In this document: positions 26,301 to 35,843 of the stretch, piece after piece
How the letters are laid out: each line of letters opens with the position of its first letter
Numbering within the stretch: position 1 is the first letter of the stretch
NCBI GenBank assembly: GCA_017347485.1
Contig: AP021857.1
Location: 2,275,390-2,339,389, forward strand
Reading direction: 5' to 3'
DNA from: Candidatus Desulfobacillus denitrificans
Lineage (GTDB): Bacteria > Pseudomonadota > Gammaproteobacteria > Burkholderiales > Rhodocyclaceae
Length of the DNA stretch: 64,000 nt
The notes under the pieces: model-generated
Databases searched by the model: none
Told to the model about the DNA's origin: nothing
The model's input: only the letters and a program-made list of their open reading frames with translations
Translations under genes and position numbers: made by a program

Positions 26301-28836
26301 GGTCTCGCCGGACACGCGGGTCGACGTCAATCAGACCGACACGACGACAGGCCAGTTCGAGGACGCCGGCCTGCCCTACGGCCCGACTGATCTGGCCGGC
26401 ACCGCCAACGACGGCGGCTACATCTGGCTCGACGAGCTAGCCTACTACATGTCCGTCTCGGACATGAACACCGCCATCACCGGCCGCCAGCCCGTGGTCA
26501 CCTACACCATCGGCTTCGCCGGCGCCAACACACCGGTGCTGCAGCAGGCGGCGACCCGCTCCGGCGGCAATAACTATGTCGCCAACGACAGCGACGAGCT
26601 GGCGGCGGCGCTCACAGCGGCGGTCGCGGCCATCCGCGAGTGGAACCCGACCGTCTCGGCGCCGACCGTGCCACTCTCGGCCCTGAACCGCAGCGAGAGC
26701 GGCGAGCAGGTCTACCTCGCCTTCTTCGGCCCCTCCAACAGCCAGGCCTGGGCCGGAACGGTCAAGCAGTTCCGCTTCGGCGAAGGCGAGACGGTGTGCG
26801 GGCGCACCGCCGTGCCGGATGCGCCGATCGAGCTTTGCCTGGTCGGCAAGACGGTGCTGTCGGGTGGCAGCGTCAAGAACATCGAGAAGGTAGAGATCGA
26901 CCCCATCACGAGCGAGCAGACGGTGGTCGTCAACCCTGCTGCGGTGAGCTTTTGGAATCCGTCCAACACCCAGGACGGCTCGAAGCCCAATCTCGGCGGT
27001 TCGGGTCAGCGCCTCAAGGACGACGGCACCTGGAACCCCTCCACGCGCAGGGTGTTCACCATCATCACCGATCCCGGCGCGCTGTCCGAAGGGGTATCGG
27101 GCAGCGCCAACCTCCTCGACGGCGGCAACGCCGTGACGGAGTCCAACACCACCCTGCTGACCAAGGCTCGCCTCGGCAACGCCGGAATGAGCGATGCAAC
27201 CCGCGCCATGCTGATCAACTTCGTCCGCGGTGGCAACCCGGCGGATGCGAACTGCGCCGATGCCAGCGCCGGCACGGCCTGCACGGCCTGGCAGGGCTGG
27301 CCGCACTTCGACGTCCTGCACTCGCGCCCGGCGCTGATCACCTACAACCCCACCCCGGTGGCAGATCCGGAGGTCGGCGGAGGCCAGCTCGCCGCCGCGC
27401 AGTACCTGTTCTTCCTCACCAACGAGGGCCTGCTGCGCGCCGTCGATGCCAAGACCGGAGCAGAAAAATGGAGCTTCCTGATCGAGGAGGCGATTTCGCG
27501 CCTCGTCGACGTCAGGAACAACCTGGCGGGCCAGCACCTGACCCTGGCGGACGGCGCGCCGGCGGTATGGACCCACGATGTCAATGGCGACGGCATCATC
27601 GGCAACGCCGCCGGCGAAAAGGCCTTTCTCTTCTTCGGCCTGCGCCGCGGCGGCCGTGCCTATTACGGCCTCGATGTCACGGACATCGAAAACCCCCGGC
27701 TGATGTGGAAGATCTCCAATACCACACGCTGCACGGGAGTAAGCTGCTCCGCGAGCGCCGACTTCGCCGAAATGGGCTATGCGTGGTCCTCGCCGGCCGT
27801 CGGCCGCCTGCGCGCCATCGGCGACCCCTCCGTGCCGGCCCTCATTTTCGGCGGCGGCTACGATCCCAATGAAGACAATGCCTCGATCGCGGCGGCGGAC
27901 AGCATGGGACGCGCGGTATATTTCATCCGCGGCGACGATTCGGCGCTGCTGAAAGCCTTCAAGCACGACAACACCGGCAACATGGATTTCAGCATCCCTT
28001 CGGACGTGGCGGCGCTCAATACCGACATGGACAGCCAGAATTACCTCGACCGCGCCTATGTCGGCGATATGGCGGCGAACGTCTGGCGCTTCGATTTCAA
28101 CAACGCCGACCCGGCGGCCTGGACGGCAAAGCATTTCGCGGCGCTGTCGGATCCCTTCGCCCTGCCCGGCACGGCGCCGAACCGCAAGATCCTCTTTCCG
28201 CCGGCAGTGGTAAAGCAGAACTTCAAGGGCCAGCGTTACGATGCCGTGTATGTCGGCACCGGGGACCGCGAGCATCCGCTCAATACGGCCAGCGTGGACA
28301 AGATGTTCATGCTCAAGGACACCGGCGTCGGACTGGCGGCTTCCGCCGACCCGACGATCGTCTATCCGGGCAATCTCCTCGACATCACCAGTTCCTTCGA
28401 CGAGACGGACTTCAACACGCTGCTCGGCGGCACGCCGTGGAGCATGAAGACTGGCTGGTACATGAATTTCGCTTCCGGCGAGAAGATGACTTCGTCGCCG
28501 ACGGTGTACCGAAACATCCTCAGCTTCTCGACCTACAGCCCAAACCTGTCAATCAACGCCTGCGTGCCGCCCGGCAAGGGCGTGCTGTACGGCATGAACG
28601 CCCTCGACGGCAGCGTCATCTCGGGTACCTATGCTGCAGGCATGGGCGTGACGGCACAACAGCGGCGCCAGTACGTAGGCCTCGCCGTGCGCGGCTACAT
28701 ACCGACCGGCTCGCTGATTGTGCGCGGCAAGAAGGTTTTCGTGGTGAACGTCGCCGAGGGCAGGCTGCTCTACCGGCAGATCGGCACCATCGGCGGCGCC
28801 AGCAAGGTGTATTGGTACCGCGAGTCGGAACGCTAG
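23344..28836 (+). CDS. pilY1: PilY1-like pilus tip adhesin, unusually large
   Basis: At 1830 residues this is much longer than Pseudomonas PilY1 (about 1160). It has a signal peptide (ends SLPVWAQ), a von Willebrand A-like domain with a metal site DTSDS at 62-66 and a later LMTDGGPEDD near 953, and a C-terminal beta-propeller (about 1330-1830) with a calcium-loop motif DVNGDGII near 1412. Two insertions interrupt the VWA part: a region of about 220 residues with 15 cysteines (about 433-652) and an Ala/Thr/Val-rich beta domain (about 775-855). It would sit at the pilus tip or cell surface and control adhesion and retraction. Confidence 0.92.
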   Translation: MKPKSSLKRGLAWTLIAALANPAASLPVWAQVPPNSSTGDFVIYTSTASGGASEPNILMIIDTSDSMNIAEPWREYPGAYDSHVEYLWNDISVISNSEQTIEHASKISTAAQSVTPFSKYGFWAGATLADRQALWTAARNYANATEPGDPGARNAYRNYNNANWIYWLPAGTAENDARLRSPSFNRWAGGVAEIGGLRGGISFSGNDYRSYNKCTASAPELYPSTVFAPTDYAKNTGKYLNQEWQRWERFLGLRNGRAADGDTSYPTTVGAGETPTSGTNTIAAGSAVGTIGNRIRARNEFLGPPATGVNPVRDSWPRQAPFGDNWTNIGSTGQPIRTRKAGDRSGWVDLKADLGGFNFANSVGSYNATVLMNTLTSYQATFYGSAPSATNALSLAWKGNRDQTGPAPAFGSMLGTPAYYDNDAQLLRLNTGGGTTLCTRTCDIDADPGTGGNQAAYPATGNNDGSNTARYWVRSGATCQSTGTSGSDCSTLPAACGTPNTGSNFVNANYTGCAWSGRQSNYVEGEGTWYYGGTCSGSCRGQGYGLGTADCSSGATSTNYCTAGGSTVTRNGVTMNNAVLNNSTSNCSDKADLSQTCPTREGVAGCYWVSGTDPCADRTVTSGTSTTDYSVHTLNSYDNYLYHDCKADNGTSGNPGGSYLSNHAGIPFNTAWAPSVHPTNQPYIAANPGASYPAVDMYSVNYLNWKFGPKGPNGHPIGRKTRLQIAKDALSDLVATTNGVRFGLEVFNKRDTSSFAEGGNIAYKITTMGPKNCSLASPTTTASMTAGSSVLTLASNPGFGVGNAITVPGAGVAGSNLSATVMSVMGTVLVLSTAAATTVSGVTVAVPPCSAGELTAYANRAVLIAKINSLVAASRTPLTESLYEAYRYFRGEAPVFGRLATTAAAGGTVAAGCDKTAFATPGGGADCTGSSGNYVSPMVSSLDPTTGLPAACQKNFVVLMTDGGPEDDFSANPAIKALSDSVVAGTVSPDTRVDVNQTDTTTGQFEDAGLPYGPTDLAGTANDGGYIWLDELAYYMSVSDMNTAITGRQPVVTYTIGFAGANTPVLQQAATRSGGNNYVANDSDELAAALTAAVAAIREWNPTVSAPTVPLSALNRSESGEQVYLAFFGPSNSQAWAGTVKQFRFGEGETVCGRTAVPDAPIELCLVGKTVLSGGSVKNIEKVEIDPITSEQTVVVNPAAVSFWNPSNTQDGSKPNLGGSGQRLKDDGTWNPSTRRVFTIITDPGALSEGVSGSANLLDGGNAVTESNTTLLTKARLGNAGMSDATRAMLINFVRGGNPADANCADASAGTACTAWQGWPHFDVLHSRPALITYNPTPVADPEVGGGQLAAAQYLFFLTNEGLLRAVDAKTGAEKWSFLIEEAISRLVDVRNNLAGQHLTLADGAPAVWTHDVNGDGIIGNAAGEKAFLFFGLRRGGRAYYGLDVTDIENPRLMWKISNTTRCTGVSCSASADFAEMGYAWSSPAVGRLRAIGDPSVPALIFGGGYDPNEDNASIAAADSMGRAVYFIRGDDSALLKAFKHDNTGNMDFSIPSDVAALNTDMDSQNYLDRAYVGDMAANVWRFDFNNADPAAWTAKHFAALSDPFALPGTAPNRKILFPPAVVKQNFKGQRYDAVYVGTGDREHPLNTASVDKMFMLKDTGVGLAASADPTIVYPGNLLDITSSFDETDFNTLLGGTPWSMKTGWYMNFASGEKMTSSPTVYRNILSFSTYSPNLSINACVPPGKGVLYGMNALDGSVISGTYAAGMGVTAQQRRQYVGLAVRGYIPTGSLIVRGKKVFVVNVAEGRLLYRQIGTIGGASKVYWYRESER

Positions 28837-28900
28837 GAGCCGCCCGCACAGGGTAAATGCCCGCGCCCGGCGGCATCACTTCCCGGGCCGGCCGCCCGCT

Positions 28901-29821
28901 TTACGCGAGTTCGCGCGGAAGAGGAAACACCACGCCTTCCTCGATTCCGTCAAGCACGCGCAAATTGCCCGCACCAAGCGCTTGCAGGCGATTCACCACC
29001 CGGCCGACCAGCACCTCAGGGGCCGAAGCGCCCGCGGTAATGCCCACGCAGCGCTTGCCGGCAAGCCATTCCTCCCTGATTGCGTCGTCATCGTTAACGA
29101 GATAGGCATCGCGACCCAGGATTTTCGCCACCTCGCACAGGCGGCTGGAATTGGAACTGTTGGGCGAGCCGACGACGATGACCAGGTCGCATTGTTCCGC
29201 CAGCCGCTTCACGGCATCCTGCCGGTTCTGGGTGGCGTAGCAGATGTCGTCCTTTTTCGGTCCGACGATGGCCGGAAAGCGGCGTTTCAGCGCAGCCACG
29301 ATGGCCGCAGCGTCATCGACCGACAGGGTCGTCTGGGTGACGTAGGCCAGGCGGCTTTCATCCTTGACCTGCAGGCGCGCGACGTCGTCGACGTTCTCGA
29401 CGAGGTAGATGTCGCCCTCCGTCTGGCCCATCGTGCCTTCGACCTCGGGGTGGCCACGGTGGCCGATCATGACGATCTCGCGGCCGACCGCGTGCATGCG
29501 CGTCACCTCGCTATGCACCTTGGTCACCAGCGGGCAGGTGGCGTCGAAGACGCGCAGGCCGCGCCGCGCCGCCTCGTCGCGCACGGCCTTCGACACGCCA
29601 TGGGCGCTGAAGATCACCGTGGCGCCGTCGGGTACCTCGTCGAGCTCCTCGACGAAAACCGCGCCCTTGGCGCGCAGGTCGTCCACGACGAACTTGTTGT
29701 GCACGACCTCGTGGCGCACGTAGATCGGCGCGCCGTAGCGTTCGAGCGCCCGCTCGACGATCTCGATGGCGCGCTCGACGCCGGCGCAGAAGCCGCGGGG
29801 GTTGGCAAGCAGTATGTCCAT
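28901..29821 (-). CDS. ispH: 4-hydroxy-3-methylbut-2-enyl diphosphate reductase
   Basis: The 306-residue iron-sulfur enzyme makes IPP and DMAPP in the last step of the MEP pathway. Cluster cysteines are in GFCAGV (Cys12), [11 protein letters not shown] and near [23 protein letters not shown] is also conserved. Together with dxs and ispA in this window it shows use of the MEP route. It is the last gene of lspA-fkpB-ispH after ileS, a common proteobacterial order. Confidence 0.97.
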   Translation of the reverse strand: MDILLANPRGFCAGVERAIEIVERALERYGAPIYVRHEVVHNKFVVDDLRAKGAVFVEELDEVPDGATVIFSAHGVSKAVRDEAARRGLRVFDATCPLVTKVHSEVTRMHAVGREIVMIGHRGHPEVEGTMGQTEGDIYLVENVDDVARLQVKDESRLAYVTQTTLSVDDAAAIVAALKRRFPAIVGPKKDDICYATQNRQDAVKRLAEQCDLVIVVGSPNSSNSSRLCEVAKILGRDAYLVNDDDAIREEWLAGKRCVGITAGASAPEVLVGRVVNRLQALGAGNLRVLDGIEEGVVFPLPRELA

Positions 29822-29843
29822 GTGGCAACTCCGTCATGCCCGC

Positions 29844-29902
29844 TGTAGGTCGGCCTTCAGGCCGACAACGGGCGTTGCTGTCGGCCTGAAGGCCGACCTA
29901 CA
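29844..29902. repeat. GTAG-type REP pair (BIME) between ispH and fkpB
   Basis: Two 24-bp arms (29844-29867 and 29879-29902) are perfect inverted copies around an 11-base spacer. Each begins TGTAGGTCGG and is itself a hairpin (TCGGCC-TTCA-GGCCGA), the layout of REP sequences mobilised by RAYT transposases. The fkpB stop codon lies in the right arm. No RAYT gene is in this window. Confidence 0.9.
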
Positions 29903-30329
29903 GGATTCCGATCACGTCCACCTCGAAGCGGATGGCCTTGCCGGCGAGCGGGTGGTTGAAGTCGATCAGGGCGTCAGTCTCCGTCAGCTCCCGCACCAGG
30001 CCGGTGTAGGCGGCGCCGTCCGGCGTCTTGAATTCGATGAGCATCATCTCGCGGAGTTCCCCGGCAGCGGGCAGTTCGCTGCGCGGGAAGCGCTGCATCA
30101 GCTGCGGATTGTGCGGCCCGAAGGCCTGCTCCGGCTCGAGCAGGAACACCGTGCGCTGGCCGACGGGCAGGCCGACGAGATGGCGCTCGAGCACCGGCGC
30201 CAGCTCGCCGCTGCCCAGTTGCAGGGTGGCCGGCCTGGCGCCGAAGGTGCTGACGAACTCCGTATCGTCCGCCGCGGCCAGGCGGTAATGCAGGGTGAGC
30301 AGGCTGTTTTCAGTGACGGTGTCGCTCAT
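29898..30329 (-). CDS. fkpB: FKBP-type peptidyl-prolyl isomerase FkpB/SlpA
   Basis: A 143-residue FKBP domain with the bacterial insert-in-flap form (NSLLTLHYRLAAADDTEF, GSGELAPVLERHLVGLPVGQ, EPEQAFGPHNPQLMQ). It is a cytoplasmic folding catalyst and chaperone. ATG 30329 overlaps the lspA stop. The order lspA-fkpB-ispH matches E. coli. Its last codons run into a REP arm, so its C-terminus may have been reshaped by that insertion. Confidence 0.92.
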   Translation of the reverse strand: MSDTVTENSLLTLHYRLAAADDTEFVSTFGARPATLQLGSGELAPVLERHLVGLPVGQRTVFLLEPEQAFGPHNPQLMQRFPRSELPAAGELREMMLIEFKTPDGAAYTGLVRELTETDALIDFNHPLAGKAIRFEVDVIGIL

Positions 30330-30802
30330 CTGGTTTCCTTCGGCGCAAGGAAGAGTTGCTGCCAGAGGAGCAGCGCCACGCCCACCGAAATCGCCGAGTC
30401 GGCGACGTTGAAGGCCGGCCAGTGCCAGCCGGCGGCATGCACATCCACGAAATCCACCACGGCACCGAAGCGGATGCGGTCGATGACGTTGCCCAGCGCG
30501 CCGCCGAGGATCAGCGTGGCAGCCAGCGGCAGCAGGCGCTCGGCGGCATGCTGGCGGATCAGAAAAGTCAGCCACGCCGACACGGCGAGCGCCAGTGCGA
30601 CGAAGAACCAGCGCTGCCAGCCGCCAGCGTCGGAGAGGAAGCTGAAGGCGGCGCCCGGATTGTAGACGAACACCAGATTGAGGAAGCCGGTCAGCTCGAT
30701 GCTCTGGCCGAGGCTCAACGCCGAGACGACCCAGAACTTCGTCAGCTGGTCGAGGACGATGATGAGGCCCGACAGCCCCAGCCAAGAGGCGAACCTAGGC
30801 AT
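30326..30802 (-). CDS. lspA: Lipoprotein signal peptidase (signal peptidase II)
   Basis: A 158-residue membrane protease with four helices and the catalytic aspartates in [15 protein letters not shown] and [11 protein letters not shown]. It cuts the signal peptide of diacylglyceryl prolipoproteins. ATG 30802 overlaps the ileS end by 8 bases. A dispersed-motif copy at 30564-30588 falls antisense in helix 3 ([11 protein letters not shown]). Confidence 0.97.
   Translation of the reverse strand: MPRFASWLGLSGLIIVLDQLTKFWVVSALSLGQSIELTGFLNLVFVYNPGAAFSFLSDAGGWQRWFFVALALAVSAWLTFLIRQHAAERLLPLAATLILGGALGNVIDRIRFGAVVDFVDVHAAGWHWPAFNVADSAISVGVALLLWQQLFLAPKETR
30564..30588 (+). repeat. Dispersed bipartite motif, copy inside lspA
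   Basis: AAAGTCAG and ACGGCG are exact at the standard spacing; position 9 is C. Contains a 5-bp hairpin CGCCG-ACA-CGGCG. Antisense to lspA. Confidence 0.6.
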
Positions 30803-33596
30803 GGGTGCGCGGCTCGCCGGCGCCGTGCAGGTTGGCGTCGCAGCGCCCGCACAGCTCGGGATGCTCGGCATTCACGCCGACATCCTCGCGCCAGTGCCAG
30901 CAGCGGGGGCACTTGGCGTGCGGACTCGGCACCGCAGTCACCCCTTCGCTGGCGGCATCGTCCGCCTTTACAACCGTGGCCTTCGAGCATATCAACACCA
31001 GGCGCAGGTCGTTGCCGAGCGCGGCCAGCAGGTCGTGCTTGGCCCCGCTGGCGCGGATCTCCACCTCGGCCTGCAGGCTCGATCCGATCTTGCCGGCCAC
31101 GCGCAGTTCCTCCAGCACCTTCGACACTTCGGCGCGTACCTCGCGGATCTGCTGCCACCGTGTCGCCAGGACTGACTCTTCAGCCTGTTCCGGCAGCGCG
31201 TGCCAGGTGGCCAGCATCACGCTGTCCTCCGGGTTCTTCGTCAGCACCTGCCAGATCTCCTCGGCGGTGAAGGTCAGCACCGGCGCTATCAGGCGGATCA
31301 GCGCCTGCAGGACGTGCCACAGCGCGCTCTGCGCGGCGCGGCGCGGCTTCGAGTTCGCCCCGGTCGTGTACAGGCGGTCCTTGAGGATGTCGAGGTAGAA
31401 GGCGCCCAGTTCCTCGGAGCAGAAGCCCTGCAGCGCCTGCACGACGCGATGGAACTCATAGCGCCCATAGTCGGCCGTCACCTGCTCCTGCAGGCGCCTT
31501 GTGAGCGCCAGGGCATAGCGGTCGATCTCCAGCCAGTCGGCCACCGGCAGCATGTCCTTCGCCGGATCGAAGTCGGCGGTGTTGGCGAGCAGGAAGCGCA
31601 GGGTGTTGCGGATGCGGCGGTAGCTTTCCACCACGCGCTTGAGGATCTCGTCGGAGATGGACAGCTCGCCCGAGTAATCGGTCGCCGCCACCCACAGGCG
31701 AAGCACCTCCGCTCCCAGCGTGTCGGAGACCTTTTGCGGGGCGATGACGTTGCCCTTGGACTTCGACATCTTGTGGCCCTGGCCGTCGACGACGAAACCG
31801 TGCGTGAGCAGGCCGTCGTAGGGTGCGCGGCCGTCGAGCGTGCAGGCGGTGAGCAGCGAGGAGTGGAACCAGCCGCGGTGCTGGTCGGAGCCTTCCAGGT
31901 AGAGATCGGCCGGCCACTTGCTCTCGCCGGTGTGGCTGCCGCGCAGCACCGTCCAGTGCGTCGTGCCGGAGTCGAACCAGACGTCGAGCGTGTCGCGCAT
32001 CTTCTCGTAGTGCGCCGCCTCGGCCCCGAGCAGTTCGGCCGCGTCGAGCCTGAACCAGGCGTCGATGCCCTCCTTCTCGACGCGTTGCGCCACCTGCTCC
32101 AGCAACTCAGGCGTACGCGGATGCAGCTCGCCGGTCTCCTTGTGCAGGAAGAAAGGAATCGGCACGCCCCAGTTGCGCTGGCGCGAGACGCACCAGTCCG
32201 GACGGTTGGCGATCATGGCATGCAGGCGTGCCTGGCCCCAGTCGGGGAAGAACTGCGTCGCTTCCACGGCGGCCAGCGCCGTCTCGCGCAGCGTGCGGCC
32301 CTCGTGCGGCTTCCTGTCCATCCCCACGAACCACTGCGAGGTCGCGCGGTAGATGATCGGCGTCTTGTGGCGCCAGCAGTGCATGTAGCTGTGGGTGATC
32401 TTGTTCGAGGCGAACAGGCTGCCCACCTCGCGCAGCTTCTCGATGATCGCGGCGTTGGCCTTCCAGACGTTCAGGCCGCCGAAGAAGGGCAGGCTCTCAA
32501 TGAAGCGGCCGTCGCCCTGCACCGGGGTGAGGATCTCCTCGTTCCTCATGCCGTGGCGCTTGCAGGACTCGAAGTCCTCCAGGCCGTAGGCCGGCGCGCT
32601 GTGCACCACGCCGGTGCCGGTGTCCAGCGTGACGTAGTCGCCGAGATAGACAGGTGAATGGCGGTCGTAGAAGGGATGGCGGAACTTCACCAGGGCCAGC
32701 GCCGCGCCCTGGCAGGCGCCGAGCACCGCGCCCTCCAGCCCGTAGCGCCCCAGCGCCTGGCCGCGCAGTTCGGCCGCCAGGACCAGCATCCCGCGCGGCG
32801 TCTGCACCAGCTCGTAGGTGAACTCCGGGTGCAGGTTGAGCGCCTGGTTGCCGGGAATCGTCCAGGGCGTCGTCGTCCAGATCACCGCGTAGCAGGGACC
32901 GTCGGGCAGCGCCGGCAGGCCGAAGGCATGCGCCACGCGGCCGCGCTCGGACTCGTCCAGCGGAAAGGCGACATCGATGGCGGGCGACTCCTTGTCCTGG
33001 TACTCGACTTCGGCCTCGGCCAGCGCCGAGCCGCAATCGAAGCACCAGTTCACCGGCTTCAGGCCCTTGAAGAGGAAGCCGCGCTGGTGGATCTCGCCGA
33101 GGGCGCGGATCTCGTCGGCCTCGTTGCGGAAGGCCATCGTCAGGTAGGGGTTGTCCCACTCGCCCAGCACGCCGAGGCGGATGAAGTCCTTCTTCTGCCG
33201 CTCGACCTGCTCGGCGGCGAAGGCGCGGCACAGCTCGCGCGCCTTGTCGGCGGGCAGGTGCTTGCCGTGCAGCTTCTCGATCTGGTGCTCGATGGGCAGG
33301 CCGTGGCAGTCCCAGCCCGGCACGTAGGGCGCATCGAAGCCGGCCAGCGTCTTCGAGCGGACGATGATGTCCTTGAGGATCTTGTTGACGGCATGGCCGA
33401 TGTGGATGTCGCCGTTGGCGTAGGGCGGGCCGTCATGCAACACGAAGCGCGGTCGACCGGCCGAGGCCTTGCGGATCTTCTGGTAGAGCTTGCGGCTCTG
33501 CCAGTCGGCCACCCATTGCGGCTCGCGGCGGGCCAGGTCGCCCTTCATCGGGAAGGGCGTGTCGGGAAGGTTGAGGGTTTTTCTATAGTCAGCCAT
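30795..33596 (-). CDS. ileS: Isoleucyl-tRNA synthetase
   Basis: The 933-residue class I synthetase has the HIGH motif at 65-68 ([12 protein letters not shown]), an editing domain, KMSKS near 606-610, and a C-terminal zinc finger ([10 protein letters not shown], then [10 protein letters not shown]). ATG 33596 sits just downstream of ribF, giving the ribF-ileS-lspA order of many proteobacteria. A dispersed-motif copy at 31155-31179 runs sense to the gene and encodes ESVLATRW with uncommon TCA and GTC codons. Confidence 0.97.
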   Translation of the reverse strand: MADYRKTLNLPDTPFPMKGDLARREPQWVADWQSRKLYQKIRKASAGRPRFVLHDGPPYANGDIHIGHAVNKILKDIIVRSKTLAGFDAPYVPGWDCHGLPIEHQIEKLHGKHLPADKARELCRAFAAEQVERQKKDFIRLGVLGEWDNPYLTMAFRNEADEIRALGEIHQRGFLFKGLKPVNWCFDCGSALAEAEVEYQDKESPAIDVAFPLDESERGRVAHAFGLPALPDGPCYAVIWTTTPWTIPGNQALNLHPEFTYELVQTPRGMLVLAAELRGQALGRYGLEGAVLGACQGAALALVKFRHPFYDRHSPVYLGDYVTLDTGTGVVHSAPAYGLEDFESCKRHGMRNEEILTPVQGDGRFIESLPFFGGLNVWKANAAIIEKLREVGSLFASNKITHSYMHCWRHKTPIIYRATSQWFVGMDRKPHEGRTLRETALAAVEATQFFPDWGQARLHAMIANRPDWCVSRQRNWGVPIPFFLHKETGELHPRTPELLEQVAQRVEKEGIDAWFRLDAAELLGAEAAHYEKMRDTLDVWFDSGTTHWTVLRGSHTGESKWPADLYLEGSDQHRGWFHSSLLTACTLDGRAPYDGLLTHGFVVDGQGHKMSKSKGNVIAPQKVSDTLGAEVLRLWVAATDYSGELSISDEILKRVVESYRRIRNTLRFLLANTADFDPAKDMLPVADWLEIDRYALALTRRLQEQVTADYGRYEFHRVVQALQGFCSEELGAFYLDILKDRLYTTGANSKPRRAAQSALWHVLQALIRLIAPVLTFTAEEIWQVLTKNPEDSVMLATWHALPEQAEESVLATRWQQIREVRAEVSKVLEELRVAGKIGSSLQAEVEIRASGAKHDLLAALGNDLRLVLICSKATVVKADDAASEGVTAVPSPHAKCPRCWHWREDVGVNAEHPELCGRCDANLHGAGEPRTHA
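31155..31179 (-). repeat. Dispersed bipartite motif, copy inside ileS
   Basis: On the minus strand AGAGTCAGTC-N8-ACGGTG: one change in each half. Same orientation as ileS. Confidence 0.5.
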
Positions 33597-33607
33597 TTTT
33601 TCCGCCG

Positions 33608-34537
33608 TTAAGCGCGCAGCGCCGCGTGATGCGCCTTCGCATCGGCGACGTCGCGCGCGATCTGCGACTGCAATGCATCGAGTGAATCGAATTTCGCCTC
33701 GTCGCGCAGCTTGTGCAGGAAGTTCACCCGCAGGTGCGCGCGATAGAGGTCGCCTTCGAAATCGAAAATGTACACCTCCAGCGTCGGCTTGCCGCTGGCG
33801 CTCACCGTCGGCCTCACGCCGAGGCTGGCCACGCCCTCGTACTGGCGCGCGCCGATGCCGTCCACCGTCACGACAAAGATGCCGGAGAGCGGCGCCTTCA
33901 GGCGCTTCAGCTGGATGTTGGCGGTGGCGTAGCCGAGCTTGCGGCCGAGCTTCTGGCCGTGGATGACGCGGCCGGAGATGCAGTAGGGCCGGCCGAGCAG
34001 GCGCTCGGCGTGCTCGAGGTCGCCGGCGTCGAGCGCCTCGCGCACCGCCGAGCTGGAAACGCGCTCGCCCTCGTGCACCAGGGTCTCCATCGCCTCGACG
34101 CCGAAGCCGTGCTCCTTGCCCGCCTGCTGCAGCAGGGCGAAGTCGCCGCTGCGGCCCTTGCCGAAGCGGAAGTCGTCGCCGATCATCAGGTGGCGCACGC
34201 CAAGGCCGCGCACGATGCGCTCGACGAACGCGTCGGCGCCGAGCGCCGCGAAGCGCTGGTTGAAGGCGCAGACATAAGCTTGGTCGACGCCGCATTCGGC
34301 CAGCAGCTGCAGCTTCTCGCGCAGGCTGGCCAGGCGCGCCGGCGCCGACTGCGGCGCGAAGAACTCGCGCGGGTTCGGCTCGAAGGTCATCACCGCCGCC
34401 GGCAAGCCGGCCTGCTGCGCCAGGCCGGTCAGCCGGGCCAGCAGGGCGCGATGGCCGCAATGCACGCCATCGAAGTTGCCGATGGTGAGCACGGTCGAAT
34501 GGGTGGCGCGGGCGGGGATGCCCCTGAAGACTCGCAC
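33608..34537 (-). CDS. ribF: Bifunctional riboflavin kinase / FAD synthetase
   Basis: The 309-residue enzyme has an N-terminal nucleotidyl-transferase domain ([38 protein letters not shown]) that makes FAD and a C-terminal flavokinase domain ([37 protein letters not shown]). It precedes ileS by 11 bp and is probably co-transcribed. Confidence 0.96.
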   Translation of the reverse strand: MRVFRGIPARATHSTVLTIGNFDGVHCGHRALLARLTGLAQQAGLPAAVMTFEPNPREFFAPQSAPARLASLREKLQLLAECGVDQAYVCAFNQRFAALGADAFVERIVRGLGVRHLMIGDDFRFGKGRSGDFALLQQAGKEHGFGVEAMETLVHEGERVSSSAVREALDAGDLEHAERLLGRPYCISGRVIHGQKLGRKLGYATANIQLKRLKAPLSGIFVVTVDGIGARQYEGVASLGVRPTVSASGKPTLEVYIFDFEGDLYRAHLRVNFLHKLRDEAKFDSLDALQSQIARDVADAKAHHAALRA

Positions 34538-34574
34538 GGTGAACTGACTCTTTGCCGGGAAGCGGCGAATTATA

Positions 34575-35843
34575 TCAGTCCAGGCGCACCAGCCTGGACT
34601 TGGCGAGCGGCGGGTTCTTGGCGAAATAGCCCTTGATGCCCTTCAGGATGGCTTCGGCCATCTTCTCCTGGTAGGCCTCGTCGTTGAGGCGGCGCTCCTC
34701 GTCGGGATTGCTGATGAAGGCCGTCTCGATGAGGATGGAGGGAATGTCCGGCGCCTTCAGCACGGCGAAGCCGGCCTGCTCGACCTGGCCCTTGTGCAGG
34801 GTGTTCACGCCGCCCAGTTCGCCCAGCACCGACTTGCCAAGCTTGAGGCTGTCGTTGAGGGTGGCGGTCTGCGAGAGGTCCAGCAGCGTGCGCGCCAGGT
34901 GCGGGTCCTTGACGTCGAGGTTGACGCCGCCGATCAGGTCGGCGGCGTTCTCGCGCTGCGCCAGCCAGCGCGCCGCGGAGCTGGAGGCGCCGTTCTCCGA
35001 GAGCACGAACACCGAGGAGCCGCGCGCCGTCGGCTTGATGAAGGCGTCGGCATGCACCGAGACGAAAAGGTCTGCCTGCACGCGGCGCGCCTTCTGCACG
35101 CGCTGGTGCAGCGGGATGAAGAAGTCGCCGTCGCGCGTCAGCATCGAGCGCATGTTCGGCTCGGCGTCGATCTTCGCCTTCAGCCGGCGCGCCACCTCCA
35201 GCGTGACGTGCTTCTCGTAGCTGCCGCCGCGGCCGATGGCGCCGGGGTCCTCGCCGCCGTGGCCGGGGTCGAGGACGATGGTCACCATGCGGGTGATTTC
35301 CGGCTGCGGGCCCGTCTCCTTCGCCGGCGCCTTGGCCGGCCCCTTCTCCGGCTGCGCCTCGAGCTTCTCCAACAGGGCCAGCAGGGGATCCTCGGCCACC
35401 GTCGGATAGAGATCGAGCACCAGGCGGTGGCCGTACTCGCCGACCGGCCTCAGCATGAACACCTGCGGCTGGATCTCGGCCTTCAGTTCGATCACCAGCC
35501 GCACCACGCCGGGCCGGTTGCGCCCGGCGCGGATCAGCCGGATGTAGGGATCGGTTTCGGAAATCTTGCCGGGCAGGCTTTGCAGGACGCTGTTGAACTC
35601 GACGCCTTCCAGGTCGACCACCAGTCGCTCGGGGTTCTTGACGATCTGGTGCGTGAAGGCGATCGGCTCGCGGTATTCCAGCGTCACCCGCGTATAGTCG
35701 CGCGCCGGCCAGATGCGCACGGCGAGGATGTTCGTCGCCGCCTGTCCCGCCGGACTCACCAGCAGGGCCAGCGTCGCCCCCGCGACCTTCAGGAACTCGC
35801 GGCGGCCGACTCCGGCAGGCAGTGGCGGAGCCTGCTCAGGCAT
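34575..35843 (-). CDS. amiC: N-acetylmuramoyl-L-alanine amidase, AmiC type, Tat-exported
   Basis: The 422-residue protein has a twin-arginine signal (GRREFLKVAG at 13-22), an AMIN domain (about 40-150) that targets the septum, and a zinc Amidase_3 domain (IVLDPGHGGEDPGAIGRGG; later VSVHADAF and PSILIETAFISN). It splits septal peptidoglycan in daughter-cell separation. Its start lies 55 bp inside the end of tsaE, a larger overlap than usual. Confidence 0.93.
   Translation of the reverse strand: MPEQAPPLPAGVGRREFLKVAGATLALLVSPAGQAATNILAVRIWPARDYTRVTLEYREPIAFTHQIVKNPERLVVDLEGVEFNSVLQSLPGKISETDPYIRLIRAGRNRPGVVRLVIELKAEIQPQVFMLRPVGEYGHRLVLDLYPTVAEDPLLALLEKLEAQPEKGPAKAPAKETGPQPEITRMVTIVLDPGHGGEDPGAIGRGGSYEKHVTLEVARRLKAKIDAEPNMRSMLTRDGDFFIPLHQRVQKARRVQADLFVSVHADAFIKPTARGSSVFVLSENGASSSAARWLAQRENAADLIGGVNLDVKDPHLARTLLDLSQTATLNDSLKLGKSVLGELGGVNTLHKGQVEQAGFAVLKAPDIPSILIETAFISNPDEERRLNDEAYQEKMAEAILKGIKGYFAKNPPLAKSRLVRLD

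Noticed and set aside
29965..29990. GTCAGTCTCCG sequence inside fkpB
   Set aside because: It lacks the AAA start and the ACGGCG half.
34531..34556. Partial CTGACTCTTT resemblance between ribF and amiC
   Set aside because: It matches only part of the left half and lacks the right half in either orientation.
35789..35843. The 55-bp amiC/tsaE overlap as a frameshift or sequencing error
   Set aside because: Both proteins are full length with complete motifs, and the Tat signal of AmiC needs the overlapping start region.
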